From: Polysphondylium violaceum
Lineage: Eukaryota > Evosea > Eumycetozoa > Dictyosteliales > Dictyosteliaceae
Reading direction: 5' to 3'
DNA length: 63,423 nt
NCBI GenBank assembly: GCA_000277445.1
Contig: AJWJ01000073.1
Location: forward strand, 1-63,423
Under the pieces are notes generated by a model that was given only the letters and a program-made list of their open reading frames with translations, was not told the DNA's origin and searched no databases. Both the position numbers and the translations under genes were made by a program. This document shows positions 35,203 through 47,787 of this stretch, in pieces; position 1 is the stretch's first letter; each line of letters begins with the position of its first letter.

Positions 35203-36743
35203 CTTTGATTGTATATGTCTATGTATGTATCTATGTGTCTACTATATATTGCTATTGGCTAAACCAACTATACTGTCTGTCGCCTCGGTTGTGAGATATA
35301 TTTATATAGTTGACTTGTGTGTGATATGTTTGTGATGGATGAATTCTTTCCACACTTGGTAAGAGGGGGAAGGGGTGATACCAATAAAATAATAATCTTT
35401 GATATTTTTTATGGAGGGAAAGTTGTGTGGGTGGTGTGTGTCGATTTTTAAAAAAATGTAATCTAGTGAGATTTACAGCAATACAACAATGATACCTGTC
35501 TGCTTAGAGGTATGTGTGCACTACAACACTACACAAACACTTTATACTGTTGGTAGAACCAGAGCGTGCGTAGAACTGTAAACACATATACAGAGAGATT
35601 TAGTTAGTTTTAGGTATTTACAAATGAGATAGATACAAAGACAAAACAGTATCTTTATTGAATGCGAAAAGAGTAATAGGTGTGTATGAGATGTACTTTA
35701 CTTTTTAAAAGTGTGAGGTGTGTATGAGAAGTGCGAGAATTGTTTTGATTGCTTATTTGCAGATAAGAAAAAAAATAGAAAAATTTTTTTAAAAAAAAAA
35801 AATATCGAAAGGCCATTTCGCAAAAAGATCTGTGGAGGCGTGAAAAATAAAATTTAACGGGGAAATTTTTACTGGCTTTTTGGACATCTAAACACAACTT
35901 GCATTAAACTGGGCACTCTTGCTATTATGCCTATTTAATATTTTATTATTGGGTATAATTTGAATGTACCGTTCTGAAAGAGAAATCAATAATCAATGAT
36001 CACTTTATTCTTTCCTTTAGAGTATTTAAAAAGTGTGTTGTTGTTGCTGCTGTTTACCACATTGCCATATAAAGATATCAATGCAAATCAAACATCAAAT
36101 GGTCTTAGAAAGTGATTGGTTCATTTAGAAATATATTTATTTTTCAAAAAAGAGAGAGAACTGTGTGGCAAGTGAAATAATTTTAAAAAACAAAATTTCC
36201 ATTTTTATCCTTTATAGATAGGTTTTAGTACACTTGTTTAGAAATTTTTATTTTTTAAATTAAAAAACTATAGTTCATACCCCTCTCTCATACAGTTGTC
36301 CTCGATCGACTTCAATTTTCTTTTTTCTTTTTATTACCACTTTGAGATTTTTAAAATTTATAAAAATGTATGTATTTTATTATTATTTTATTTTATTTAT
36401 TTTTTTTTTTTCTTTTGCAATAATTAGATACAATACTTTTAGTGTTGTTGTTTTTCCATTGTATAGCGCTCACACACATATATATACTATTTCATAAAAT
36501 ACTCTTTCTCACCCATCACACCATCATCCATCACACATATACCATCACTGTACATCATCATCTTGTTTTCTTGTATTTATTTCTACCTTTAACATTGTAT
36601 ATCATCACCATCGCCACCATCACCACCATCACCATCATTTTTTATTTATTTTCTTTCTGTTTTGTAAAAAAAATAAATAATCATATATTTCACTTTTCAT
36701 TTAATATTTAAATTTAATTTTATAATACATATACTTTTACTGC
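35203..36743. promoter_or_regulatory. 1.5 kb divergent region between guanylate cyclase and CNOT9 genes
   Basis: AT-rich. A GT-rich G-box-like stretch (GTTGTGTGGGTGGTGTGTG, 35422-35440) lies about 220 bp upstream of the guanylate cyclase start and fits developmental control of that gene by GBF (inference). TCA/CAC-rich repeats (36510-36640) lie upstream of the CNOT9 gene; open frames there are low complexity only. No gene was seen. Confidence 0.35.
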
Positions 36744-37934
36744 ATGTTAAATTCCCATCCACCCCAATCATCATCATCATCATTTTTGCCATTGAATAAA
36801 TCAGAATCCCCTCTATCTTCTTTATCAACTCCATTTTTTCCAAATATTGGTTCTTCATTAATTAATAGTAATAATAGTCAACATAATTTAAATCAAGGTG
36901 GAACAAAGGATTTTATTTATTCAACATTAGAAAATAATTTTTATGAAAAATTGGGTATTAATGGCAATAGTAGTATTTTCAAAAATGATACTTTAATTAA
37001 TAATAATAATAATCCAAACAATTGTAATTTTCAATATTCAACCCAACAATTAAATAGTGAATTTCCTCTTACTCAAATATCAACTGAAAATCCACCTTTT
37101 TTAAAAAACAATAATAATAATAATTTTAATAACAACAATAGTAATAATAATAGTAATTCTTCTTTTTATCAAAATGGGAATTTTTTAAACTCTAATCAAG
37201 AAAGTAAAGATTATTTTAAACAAAGTATCAATAGTAATAGTTGTAATACCCCAATATCATCATTATCTAAATTAGATTCTTTTAATGTAAAATTCAATAA
37301 CAATAATATCAATCAAAAAGCAAATAATAGTAATTATTTTCAACCACAACAACAAAACAGTCTTTATAGTTTGAATAACAATAATTATAAAAACTATCCA
37401 TCACATTCTACTACTAGTAACATCAATTCTATTCAATTTGAAAATGTAAATAATGAAAATTATATAGATACTATAAAGATTTCAAATGAAGCAATTCATC
37501 AATCGCTCCAAACGATGATTGTTTCATCTGAAGCTTCAACACCAATCATTAGTTCACCTCTAGGCTCACCTTCCAACAACTCTTTGAATTTTGGATTTTC
37601 AAAATACTCTCCCTCTAAAGAACAACAACAACAACTTGAAAGTATCAATACCCAGAGTTTGTTTTCAACTTATGATTTAGACTCTGCATACTCAAGATCA
37701 CCATCTCCTATTTTTAATATTAATAATAATAACAATAACAATAATAACAACAACAATTTTTATCAACCTCCCAAACAACATCAACTTATTAAATCTCAAC
37801 CCCCACCTTTATCTCCTTTACATAATAATAATAATAATAATAATAATAGTACTATTAATACTACCACTACTACAACCACATCAATTAAATCAAATACCAC
37901 CACCAACAACAACAACAATAATAATAACAATAAC

Positions 37935-37977
<43 letters not shown>

Positions 37978-39300
37978 CTTTAAATAATAATAATAGTTTT
38001 ATTCATTCCAATAACAATAATAATTTTAAAGAAAATAATACAAAACATAACAACTATAGAAATAAAAGCGGTGGTGGTAATAATTTAAGAATTCATAAAA
38101 TTGAAGATAAAAGTACCAATCAATTAATTGAAGACTTGATAGAATTTGACAAAAGAGAAGATTGCCTTAATGAATTGGTTAAGAGAAAAGATAGTATTCC
38201 AAATTTAGCCAATTTAATTTGGTTTTCTCCATGTGTTGTTTCTGTTTTTTTGCAAGAGATTATGAATATCTATAAATATATCACTCCTCCAAATCCAAAG
38301 TTAAAAGCAAGAGCCTCCAATAGAGTTTGTAATATACTTACCTTGTTTCAAATAGTTGCCTCTGAAAATGATACAAAAGATCTTTTTGTAAAATGTATCT
38401 ATTTTATTTTACATTCTCTAATATAGTTTAATCGTATCTTATTAATATCCATTTTTCTTTTTTCTTAGCCCAAGTCATCTCTTTTATTTATCCATTTTTA
38501 CAAACAATTTCCAAATCTAAACCTTTTGAATATCTTCGTCTAACTACATTGGGTGTTATAAGCTCTGCAATTAAACAAGAAAACAATGGTATCATTTCTT
38601 TTCTTTTAGAAATTGATATTTCAACTCCTTGTATGAGAATCATGGAAAATGGAAATGATTTGTCAAAAACTGGTATTTATCTTTTCATATATCTATATAT
38701 GTTACTTTAAAAATTAAAAAACAAATATTTATCATCATCATATTGTTAGCATCAGTATTTATTTTACAAAAACTATTAAATGAAGATGAAGGTTTAAGTT
38801 ATTTTGTTCAAAATTCTAAAAGATTACAAGATCTATTATTATGTTTACAAAATATGATCAAATCTATGATTCCTGATCATATGTCTTCAAGATTGTTAAA
38901 ACATATTGTTAGATGTTACCTTAGATTATCAGATAGTTTAAAAGTTAGAGAATTTTTACCAAGATCTATGCCTGAATGCTTTTCAAATGGTCAACTAAAT
39001 GATTTTATTCAAAAAGAAGGTGATGTTATTGTTAAAAGATGGTATACTCAATTGATGAGTAATTTATATCCTCAAAATTCTAAAAGAACCGGTGCTTCTA
39101 ATGTTGGTGGTAGTGTTGTTTCTACAAATAATAATAGTAATAATAATAGTAATAATAATAATAATAATAATAGCAATACAATTCCCCATCATCCACATCC
39201 CCATCATCCACACCCACATAATCAACAACAATTATATCATCACCATCACCACAACTCTGCTGCTAGTTCAAATAGTCCAAGGAAAAGATTCCAAAAATAG
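36744..39300 (+). CDS. CCR4-NOT subunit CNOT9/Rcd1 (CAF40)
   Basis: Three exons, 36744-38394, 38469-38672 and 38750-39300; predicted 801 residues. The Rcd1 armadillo-repeat core spans about 455-735: LIEDLIEFDKREDCLNELVK, ASNRVCNILTLFQIVASE, FIYPFLQTISKSKPFEYLRL, GNDLSKTASVFILQKLLNED and SRLLKHIVRCYLRLSDSLKV. CNOT9 is a scaffold of the CCR4-NOT deadenylase and docks GW182-type and other repressors; it acts in cytoplasm and nucleus. The roughly 450-residue N-terminus is almost entirely Asn/Ser/Gln-rich, with runs of about 25 Asn at residues 390-415; animal and yeast homologues are about 300-370 residues without such an extension. The C-terminus has an Asn run and a His/Pro-rich end. The core is complete. 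Confidence 0.93.
37900..37976. repeat. Asn-codon (AAC/AAT) array inside CNOT9 gene
   Basis: About 25 consecutive Asn codons in the coding frame, the longest homopolymer-encoding tract of this gene. Confidence 0.85.
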
Positions 39301-39766
39301 ATAGCATATAATCCAATAGGGATTATCATACTATCATAGCTATACTTTTCCCTAAAAATAATAATAAAACTAAAATTATCAATTATCATTATCATAAGCA
39401 TCATATTGTTGAATATTACGATTTGTTTTCTCTTGCATAAAAAAAGAAATCTTGAAAAAAAATTTTCAAGTAAAAAAATCGATTAAAAAGTGGTTTTTTT
39501 TTCATTTTTTTTACTTTTTTTTATTTTTCAAATTTTTAATTTATTGGGTGGACGGGGGATATTATTCATTCATCTTGTTGTTGATACCATCCCTCTCTCT
39601 TTAGGTTGTTTTTTTACTGTGTGTCCATCTATTTTTAAACAACCATACCTCACATTAATTAATTAAACAATATATATAAAAAGATAAAACAATCAATAGA
39701 CAGGACACATATATAGATAAAAAACAGAATTAAAATTGTATATTTTTATGTATAGTTTTCATTAGA
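39301..39766. other. Intergenic, poly-T rich
   Basis: About 465 bp between tandem plus-strand genes with long T and A runs (39440-39540). No gene-like content was seen. Confidence 0.4.
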
Positions 39767-42700
39767 ATGAAAGAAAAACTATTGATATCAGGTATGTGTT
39801 TATCATTCATCAAGCAAGCATAAGTGAAAAAGTCTGAAATTGAAAAAAAAAACAAAAAAAAAAATAAATATTTTTCAAATTTTATTCTCTTTTGGACAGG
39901 ATTGGAAATGAAAAAGATATTTTAAAATATCCATTATTAATATAGATAGTAAATCAAACAACAACAACTAAATATAGTAATTAGTGGTACAGAATTAAAA
40001 AAGAAAAAACAATGGATTTTAGTTAAATTAAGATTACACAACACCAAATCAAAGACCAAGTATGTCAATGGTGGGGAAAAGATAGCGTTCCAAAAAGAGA
40101 CATTTATATTTGAAGTCAACGAGGATGTCTATCCCGCAGGGACACTCGAGATAAAGGTCAAGACGTGGGAGATGTTGTCAAGCGGAGAGGCATTTGCGTT
40201 TGCAAGTGTGCCGCTGGCCCCCATCACCGCAGCGATGAGAGAGAGCAGAGAGTTTACCAATAGTTTGAATCAGAGCACAGGCAGCTCCATTATAGTCGAG
40301 GAGGGCGTGAGGGACCAGGATAAACAGCATGCAATGACCACAAGGACCGTGGCGTTGGTGTCGAAGCGCGGCGAGGAGATGAAGGGTGCTGCACTGATGC
40401 TGCACTTTGAGCTGATACCCGAGCTAGACAACACGACCATGAAGTCGTTGCCCCTGATGTTTAGGTGGTTTCCCGAGTTGCCGCATTCGGAAAAGGTCAT
40501 TAGTGAGTGCTACTGCGCCAAGCAGCCCAAATCGATGGTGGGCATGTCGCATAATGGCACCATGTATATCACGCAGAACTATGTGTGCTTCAAGAGCCCC
40601 TCGCATCTGGCCAAAAACAAAAAGAACATGATCAGTTTCCGCGAGATACGTAGCATAAAGAAAAAGATGGGCTCCTTTTACTTGCCCAACGCCATCCAGA
40701 TCAGGACCGCAAAGAAAAAGTATGTCTTTGCCTCGTTTATACACCGTTCCAAGGCATATAGGGTGCTCAGCAATCAGTGGAGTTTGTGTGGAGGGTCCAA
40801 TTCCATGAACGATGTAGAAGAGGACGATGACGACCAGGAGGACGAGCTAGATGACGACGACACAATGACATACAACGACGACCAAGAGGACGAAGAGGAA
40901 CTGGCCATTATCAACTCGTCACTAAATCCCACAATCGAAGGCCTCCAGACCAACATCCGACCCCTCTCGCCCCTCTCCAAGGCTTCACTGTCGACTAGTG
41001 GCACGAGAAAGGCTCGATCGTTGTCGATTGGAAAACAACAGCCTTTGCCAGTATTTTCCGCCTCAACCACCCCACCAGTGGCCGCCACTCCTCCTTTGGC
41101 GCCCGTCAACGAAAACATTAAACTAGTCATCGAGATCGAGGACTATGAGCACATCGGCTGTGCAAATATATTCACTATCACTGTGGGCCGAGACTCTATC
41201 GTCAAGGATCTCCTCGACAAGGTCAGATCAAAGATATTTTCATCCTCTGTGCCCATCCAAGAGCAGACACAGTATATGTTGATGAAATCCAAAACCAAAC
41301 GGAGCAAACGATCCTCACAACGTCTCTATCCCTTGCCACTGGACCAGATCCTCTCCAACCCCGACAGCTTTGATAATCCCATGTCGTGGATCCCGACCAA
41401 AGATTTCCTCTTGCTTCACAAGTCGTCGAGTAAATCCAACAACGCACTATTGACAACATCCTCTACTTTTCTCACATTTGGTGGAGCATCAGTAAAGAGA
41501 TTCTATGTTTTAGAGTCTGACAAGTTGATATCAACCTATATCTCTTCCACTCAAGATATTCTATACCTCAAGAAGATGGTTCAATCCAAAGAAATCAATG
41601 TCAACTTTGAATTGGTCGATGAAAACTTTAAATCCTTCAACATCAATTTGCCAACCAACTCGTTGATTTCCGATTTATATAAAGAGGTATCCAAACATTT
41701 GTTGAAAAGAATCTTGCCAGAGGAATACAATCTATACATACCAAAGAATGGTGAAAGAGGCATCATTCTATCCATTGACAAACCATTAGATTATTATAAA
41801 ATCAAACCAAAATGTACCATTCAAATCATTAAAATTCCACCATTTAAATCATTTATGGATAAATTCAAGTATTTTGAGAATAGCAAGAATGAAAAGGTAA
41901 TTATCTTTTTCAACTTGACATTGATTTATGTACTAATTAAAAATTTTAATACTACTCTAGCCATTATTATTTGAATTGGTTCAAACTTGTTTTACCAATC
42001 CATTGCCATCCATGAAACCAGATATTGATAATCCTCAATTCTTTTTGGATAAATTACAAGAGAAATTGGTTTTGGACGATACAGACGTTAGATTGATTAC
42101 AAAGAATTTACTCTTTCATTCTTCATTCAAGGACTATAGTATATTGATTGAGCTAAAGAGTCGATTAGAGGGTCTATTGTTGGATTCCAACAAATACTAC
42201 AACACGGTATCATTTTTAAACAATCCAGTGATTTATGAAAATTGGAAAACAACAGAAATTCATAACATCTCTCATCTAATGAAATCAGTGATATTTAAAG
42301 AAGACTGTTTTGTTGGTGACCTCCATGTACATGTGATTGAAGGCGAGGGTTTGGGAAAAGGGTTTGAACAGTGTAATGCCTATGTTATTTTATCGTGTCG
42401 TGACGACAAGCGATGGAAAACCACAACCATAGAAGACAATACCGATCCCATTTGGGATGAATCCTTTGTGCTCAAAGTCAACAAGCCTCGTGCAAAGCTC
42501 GAGATGGTCATTATGAACTCCAAGTCTGCCAAAGAGCAAGAGATTTTGGGAAAGATTGAAATAAATTTAAAGGAGCTCGAAGACCTCGCCCCCAACACAG
42601 TCAAAGATGCTTGGTTCCATTTGCCAACAAGAGGAAAGATTCACTTGTCACTAGAGTATCAATACCAATTCCAAGAATTTAATTCCTATTTAAACGCAGT

Positions 42701-45674
42701 ACCTGAGAGAATTGAGACATTTAAGCACTTTGACCACTCCAACACCGACCCTCTCAACGATCCAAACAGTTCAATCAATAATCAACATAGATTATCCATT
42801 ATCCATTATCCATTGTACAAAACTTTATTACTATTCATCTTGGACAAGCAATTGGCCAGCGCACCAATCTCTCCAAAACTCTTGGCCAAACAATTGAAAA
42901 GAATGGAATCTGATCGCTCACTAAATGTTGATCAACAACAGGATCCCGATTGGATCAAACCAAGTTATCGATTGCTACTTGAACAATACCGGGTTAGATT
43001 TGGGCTTGGAATAATTACCACCTCTCTCATTCAGTTAGAGATCATGATTGAAAGATACATATCGGAATTATCGCCATCTCTGTCCAATTCAGCTATGACA
43101 GGTGTCAAGAATCCAGATTTTATTTTTGAACTCGAAGAGATTTTGACCAACATTTGGACCAACACCTACGAGAAAAAAGAGGTGACAGAAATATTAATCA
43201 CAACAACAGAGATTGAAGGTCTCTGTTTGGCACTCGACAAACTGTTGCCGCTTGTCCAATCCACCATTGGCCGTTACTATGAATCGTTCCCCAACAACAA
43301 ACCAAAAGGTTGTTTGAAAAGTTTGGTCAAGGTGTTTGAAACCATTATCGCCATTCAAAATCATTTGAAAAACGTAGACGATCTCTCGTATGAGCAACTG
43401 TTGGTTCAATGCGTAGGAAGAGAGTCGAAAAAGAAATTTGATGAAAATGTTACAGCAATGGGATTCCTTCAGCTGGATATCGTGTCGAAAAAGAAGCAGG
43501 TCGCAGAAATCACACAAATGTTGATCGAGTTGATCAGTGTCATCCAAGAAGAGATCAACAACACCATTCCCTACGAAACAGCCTTTCCCGACTCTGTCAA
43601 CATTACATTTACAGTCATTGAGGTGTGGGGTCAATGTATTAGTCTGGTGATTGAGGATTTCTGTAGCTGGGCACCCTACCATCCCCAAATTCTCGTGTTG
43701 GTAAAACATCTACTCAATTATCACAACGCCACGAAATCCATCTGTGGTGATAAATTGAAACCTCTTCCTCTCAAACAACTCTTTATCACGTATGTTTACA
43801 AATTACTCAAAGAGATCAAATCCAATCTCAATCAATTGGCCGTGACATCTCTCGCTAAAGACGATAAAAAGACATTGGCCTCTATTACCGGTGGCTACTC
43901 TTCCTCTTTTGTCGTCTTTTTCGAAGCCTGTGAAGGTTATTGCAAGGATTTTGACTCGCTTTTGTGGTTGCCAGACTCTTTTTCCTATGTCCAACTATTA
44001 GAGGTCTTTACATCAGAGATTATCAACTTTATAAAGAAACTCGAAGAGGAGATCTACCATTTCATCAGCCACACTGAAATTGAGAGTCCTGGAAAACCCA
44101 CCATGTTTACCCTCAACATTGAACCCTGTATCATGATGAATAACATTGATTGTTCAAAAACAAAGTTGGAAATGATTGCCAATCGAATTCAAAAGAATCT
44201 CACCAATCATTTGAAATCTGTAGACAACAATCTCGATTCGACATCAAAGAATTGCGTAGAGACCTCATTTCAAATGTGTTTGGATGATAGCTATAAAACT
44301 ATGAATCAAATTCTATTATCAATTGATGATTTTATCATTTCCCGTATGATTAATAATATCATTTATTGTTTTGAATCTGTTTTGTTCACAAGTCCATTGA
44401 ATACAAAGAATAGTCATTACACTGCATCAGATTTGACATCACCCTTATTAGCCGTCAATAGTGTTAGTACTACTCCACTTGTAGTTGGATCAAATCCTTT
44501 GGCTCATGATCAACTTCAACAACTCCAACAACAACAACAACCCAATTTAACATCATCAACCTCATCATCTGGTAGTTCAACACCAAATCCTATTCAAGTT
44601 GCAACTACCACACCTTCAATTGTATCTATACAGGCCTCTCAGTCATCGTCAACTTCGTCATTGTTGTCTGAATCTGGGGCCACTGGTACTCTCTCTGCTA
44701 GAGCTTTACTAAAATACGAAAAGATGATTCTCTCTCAAATCAAAGAGACTATATCACCAAAAATTGAAGAGCTCTATGGTAAAATCAAGGAACCTCTGTT
44801 TAAACCCTTCCTCAAAAAGCTATGGACCCTCTTGATTGAAGAATTTCAATACCTCTTTATCGAGAGACCCAAAGATAAACTCAAACTATTCCACTACAAC
44901 AAGGTGATATTAAATTTTGATCAAATTGCTCTCTTCAACAGCGCTCTCAAAGAGTTGATGGTCTTGTTCCATCGTGGCGGATCAGGTATTGCAACACCTA
45001 TCCTCGAAGAGAAATCTCTTCCAATTCGTATGGTTGTTTCATTGTCAGAGATGGATACCACCACACTCATTGACCATTATAATCAAAAAAGAAGCGTCAA
45101 GCAATCTCATTTTAATCCACCAAAAGACATGATCAAGGCCATTCTTGCCACTCGTTTTGAATTTGATAAAGAGGCAAGAAATTTTGTAAACAAAGCAAAT
45201 GGTGTAATAGAGAAACCACTTGTGGTTGATGGTATTGTTGTCGATGAAAAAGTTATAAATGTAATTCCAGAAACTGAATTTATTATTGATAGTATGTATA
45301 AATAGTTGTTGTGGTTGTTGTTGATTTAGTATATTTTATTGATATTAATATTAATTAAAATAACAATAGGATATCATTGCTCTTATAATGGTTTGTTTGG
45401 AATTCTAGTTATTAGTAGTAGATATTTGGGTTTTCATAGTTTATTGAGAGAGGTTGGAGTTACCTTGGGTCACAAGATATCATTACCATTGACAAATATA
45501 GAGGAAATTAAAAAGACTAAAGTGGCCTTACTATTTAATGCCATTCAAATCAAATCAAAAGAAAACAAAATTTATACATTTTCCAGTTTCTTTGATAGAG
45601 ATTCTGTATTTAATGATATAATTCATCAAATGAAAGTAGCTCAAAAAAAAGAAAAAACAAATGTTGTAAAATAA
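39767..45674 (+). CDS. Large C2/GRAM-domain protein (C2-GRAM-C2-helical region-GRAM)
   Basis: Four exons, 39767-39791, 39978-41896, 41961-45291 and 45370-45674; predicted 1859 residues. The N-terminus (about 1-140) has a C2-like beta pattern (LLISVISGTELKKKKQWILV, FIFEVNEDVYPAGTLEIKV), followed by a GRAM domain (about 185-280; GMSHNGTMYITQNYVCF, ISFREIRSIKKKMGSFYLP), an acidic linker, a typical C2 domain (about 765-875; GDLHVHVIEGEGLG, CNAYVILSC, NTDPIWDESFVLKV), a long helical region (about 900-1750) with a Gln/Ser insert, and a second GRAM at the C-terminus (about 1762-1850; GILVISSRYLGFHS, LTNIEEIKK, NAIQIKSKENKIYTFSSFF). The helical region might be Munc13/MUN-like, but I cannot demonstrate this. 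Likely role: Ca2+- and lipid-dependent membrane contact or trafficking. Codons between 40140 and 41450 are clearly GC-richer than the rest. Confidence 0.75.
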
Positions 45675-45833
45675 ATTTAATATTCTCATTGCGTTCCTCT
45701 ATATTGTTTTCATATAAAATATTATATTATCATATATATCTATATATTTCTATTTTATTTATCTTAAATACAATAATCAAATGATCATCATGGTAGGAGC
45801 ACAACCTTTCTATTTACGTTATGATGACGATGA

Positions 45834-46091
45834 TTATAATATATTGCAGGCTTCATATTGACGGTAATATGCATAGTCACGGACTGGTTCTTCAGTTAAT
45901 TTTGAATTTGCAGTTTGTGAAACAAATATTTTTGAATCTGCAATTAAAGAGTTTGATTCTACCAAAGATGGGACTGATTGTGTAGATGTAAGTGGATTAC
46001 CAAGGTGCTTTAATGAATCTAGTAAATAATTATTAATTAGAAATCTATACAATAGTATTGTCGAAAAAATCTACTTACTAACAAGAGTCAT
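45834..46091 (-). CDS. hssA/sigN-like small developmental protein
   Basis: Two exons, 46091-46079 (13 bases) and 46018-45834; predicted 65 residues, beginning MTLVNSLKHLGNPLTSTQS. The short MT(I/L)xxSxxxxGN start, its Ser-rich follow-on with NSL, and an intron just after the fourth codon match the hssA/2C/7E and sigN families of dictyostelid late-development small proteins. It lacks the Gly/Cys-rich tail of classical hssA members and instead ends in a Tyr/Glu-containing segment. A strong GT-rich G-box (46337-46349) sits about 245 bp upstream, as in late developmental genes. Function of the family is unknown. Assignment is based on N-terminal pattern and gene structure only. Confidence 0.4.
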
Positions 46092-46781
46092 TTTTTAGTA
46101 ATTTTATCAAACTGAACTGTGACAATAAAAGCAACCATAGAAATTCAATTCAATTTATAGACAAAATTTTTGATCCTATCCTTTTATTTTACATCTTCCT
46201 TTTATAGAGATAATCTGATGATCAAGATGAAAAGGCAAAAAAAGAAAAAAGAGTGTGAAATTGATATATATTGTGTTTTATAAAAGGAAAAAAGATTTTG
46301 TAAAATACACTATTCACCACTCCATTTAAAATCAGAGTGTGGGTGTGGGAACGCATTGCTTTTACTTTTCATCTGATTGGGTAGTTTATTTTATTGATTC
46401 AATCACTATCAATCATACCAACCCCCCCATAGAAATAAAAATATTTATGAATTTTGATTGCATCACCCACCCATTCGTACCTTATGATTTTACCAAAATA
46501 TTATACTATGCTCTATATATCTCTCGGCTTGTGATTGGAAAGATATGTATTTATTCTACAATGATGTAACCTCTTCCTAAAAAGGTACTTGATTTTGGGT
46601 AGAGAGGATGATGATGATTTCCAAATATATTAAATAAACTTGATTGGATGTTTTTTTTTAAAATAGGTATATATTTACACAAATAGAGATAAATGATTGG
46701 TAAATCATATATTACATTATTTTTATTTAAAAAGAAATATATGGTTTTACAATAGTGATTGTTTTATTTATACTGAGGCTA
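46092..46781. other. Intergenic region with G-box
   Basis: 690 bp. Holds the G-box listed separately, then AT-rich DNA. An open frame at 46339-46569 on the plus strand is not protein-like enough to call. Confidence 0.35.
46337..46349. promoter_or_regulatory. GT-rich G-box-like element
   Basis: GTGTGGGTGTGGG is the best match in the window to the G-box recognised by GBF in Dictyostelium. It lies about 245 bp upstream of the hssA-like start codon. Confidence 0.45.
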
Positions 46782-47787
46782 TTAAAATGCATTTGCAATT
46801 GGAGTAGATAAATCTTGGTCTGATATGAGCGACTCAGAGGAGGTGTTAAAGGTGTATAAAGTTAGATAACCACCCCACACTCCAAATGAGTAGGCAAAGT
46901 TAGAGCCATTTGGATTGGGTAGAGTGGCGGAGAATCTATCTTTTGCATTACCATACATGTCGCTTACACGAAATACACCCTTATTCCAATCGAGAAAAGC
47001 AAGTGCATAATAAATGTATCCGTCTTTAGGATTTGTCATAGAGACTTGAGCCCACACATTTTTAGTTGTAGCATCATAGACGAGATTCAATGGTTCATCG
47101 TTGACGGGATACAGATTATTGCTGAATCCAAATGCTTCTTCTCGTGTGAGTTGGGAATTATAGTAGGCCCTCACGTACAAACCAGTTTGATTGGTAAACG
47201 CCAAATAATAGCTATTATAGCCAATACTTGAGTCAAACACTGATCCACGATAACTGCCAATCACGGTATCAAAGGTTACAATGTTTATCCAATTCTCGAT
47301 TCTAGAGACAAAGATTTTTTTAGATTCCAATAAAGAGTTGGCACTGAATACAGTGGGGGGCGAGGCCGCTGTATTGGGTGAAGCTAAACCACCGTACATA
47401 TAAGCAGAGTTGTAAAATGTCTGATGTGCGAGGGTAGTCCATGAATCACAATCGACAACAAAAAGATATGGTATTTTGGTGCTCTATTGTTGATTGTTAA
47501 TATACTCTTCTTCTTATGCCATCTAGATAGTGTTGTTTACTTACCATTTCATAAACATACATTGTTAATAGTTTTGTAACATAGTTGTAAGTACTTGCTT
47601 GATAGGGGGGGTTTGGGTATAAGAATCCTGGAAGATGCCATTGAACAAATGCTTGGCGCTCAGATGCAAAGTCAATTGTACCTATAGATACCCCACCTGA
47701 ATTCCAAATAACAATATTATGATCGGCACGAGTATAGCCTATGCTAGCAATCGAGAGGAATACAAGTAAAGTAATAATAAACTTCAT
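46782..47787 (-). CDS. Secreted protein of a tandem dictyostelid family, copy 1
   Basis: Two exons, 47787-47545 and 47483-46782; predicted 314 residues. Signal peptide residues 1-21 (MKFIITLLVFLSIASIGYTRA). The mature part is rich in Tyr/Trp/Asn and beta-strand-like motifs (NYVTKLLTMYVY, LFVVDCDSWTTL, YGGLASPNT, GSYRGSVFD, YYLAFTNQTGLYVRAYY, AFGFSNNLYPVNDEPLNLVY, YYALAFLDWN). It ends in a conserved AF. The repeated YxLAFxNxTGLY and xxLAFLDWNxGxF units suggest a beta-propeller-like or repeated-sheet fold (inference). Only four or so Cys residues are present and there is no membrane segment or GPI signal. It is paralogous throughout to copy 2 at 48215-49213, with the intron at the same place. 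Family and function are unknown to me. Confidence 0.75.

Noticed and set aside
36442-36711. 89-codon plus-strand ORF upstream of the CNOT9 gene
   Set aside because: Translation of TCA/CAC-rich repeats (His/Thr/Ile tract) in the promoter region.
40178-41459. Several minus-strand ORFs of 75-118 codons
   Set aside because: They are shadows of the GC-richer C2/GRAM coding region, where stops are rarer on the opposite strand.
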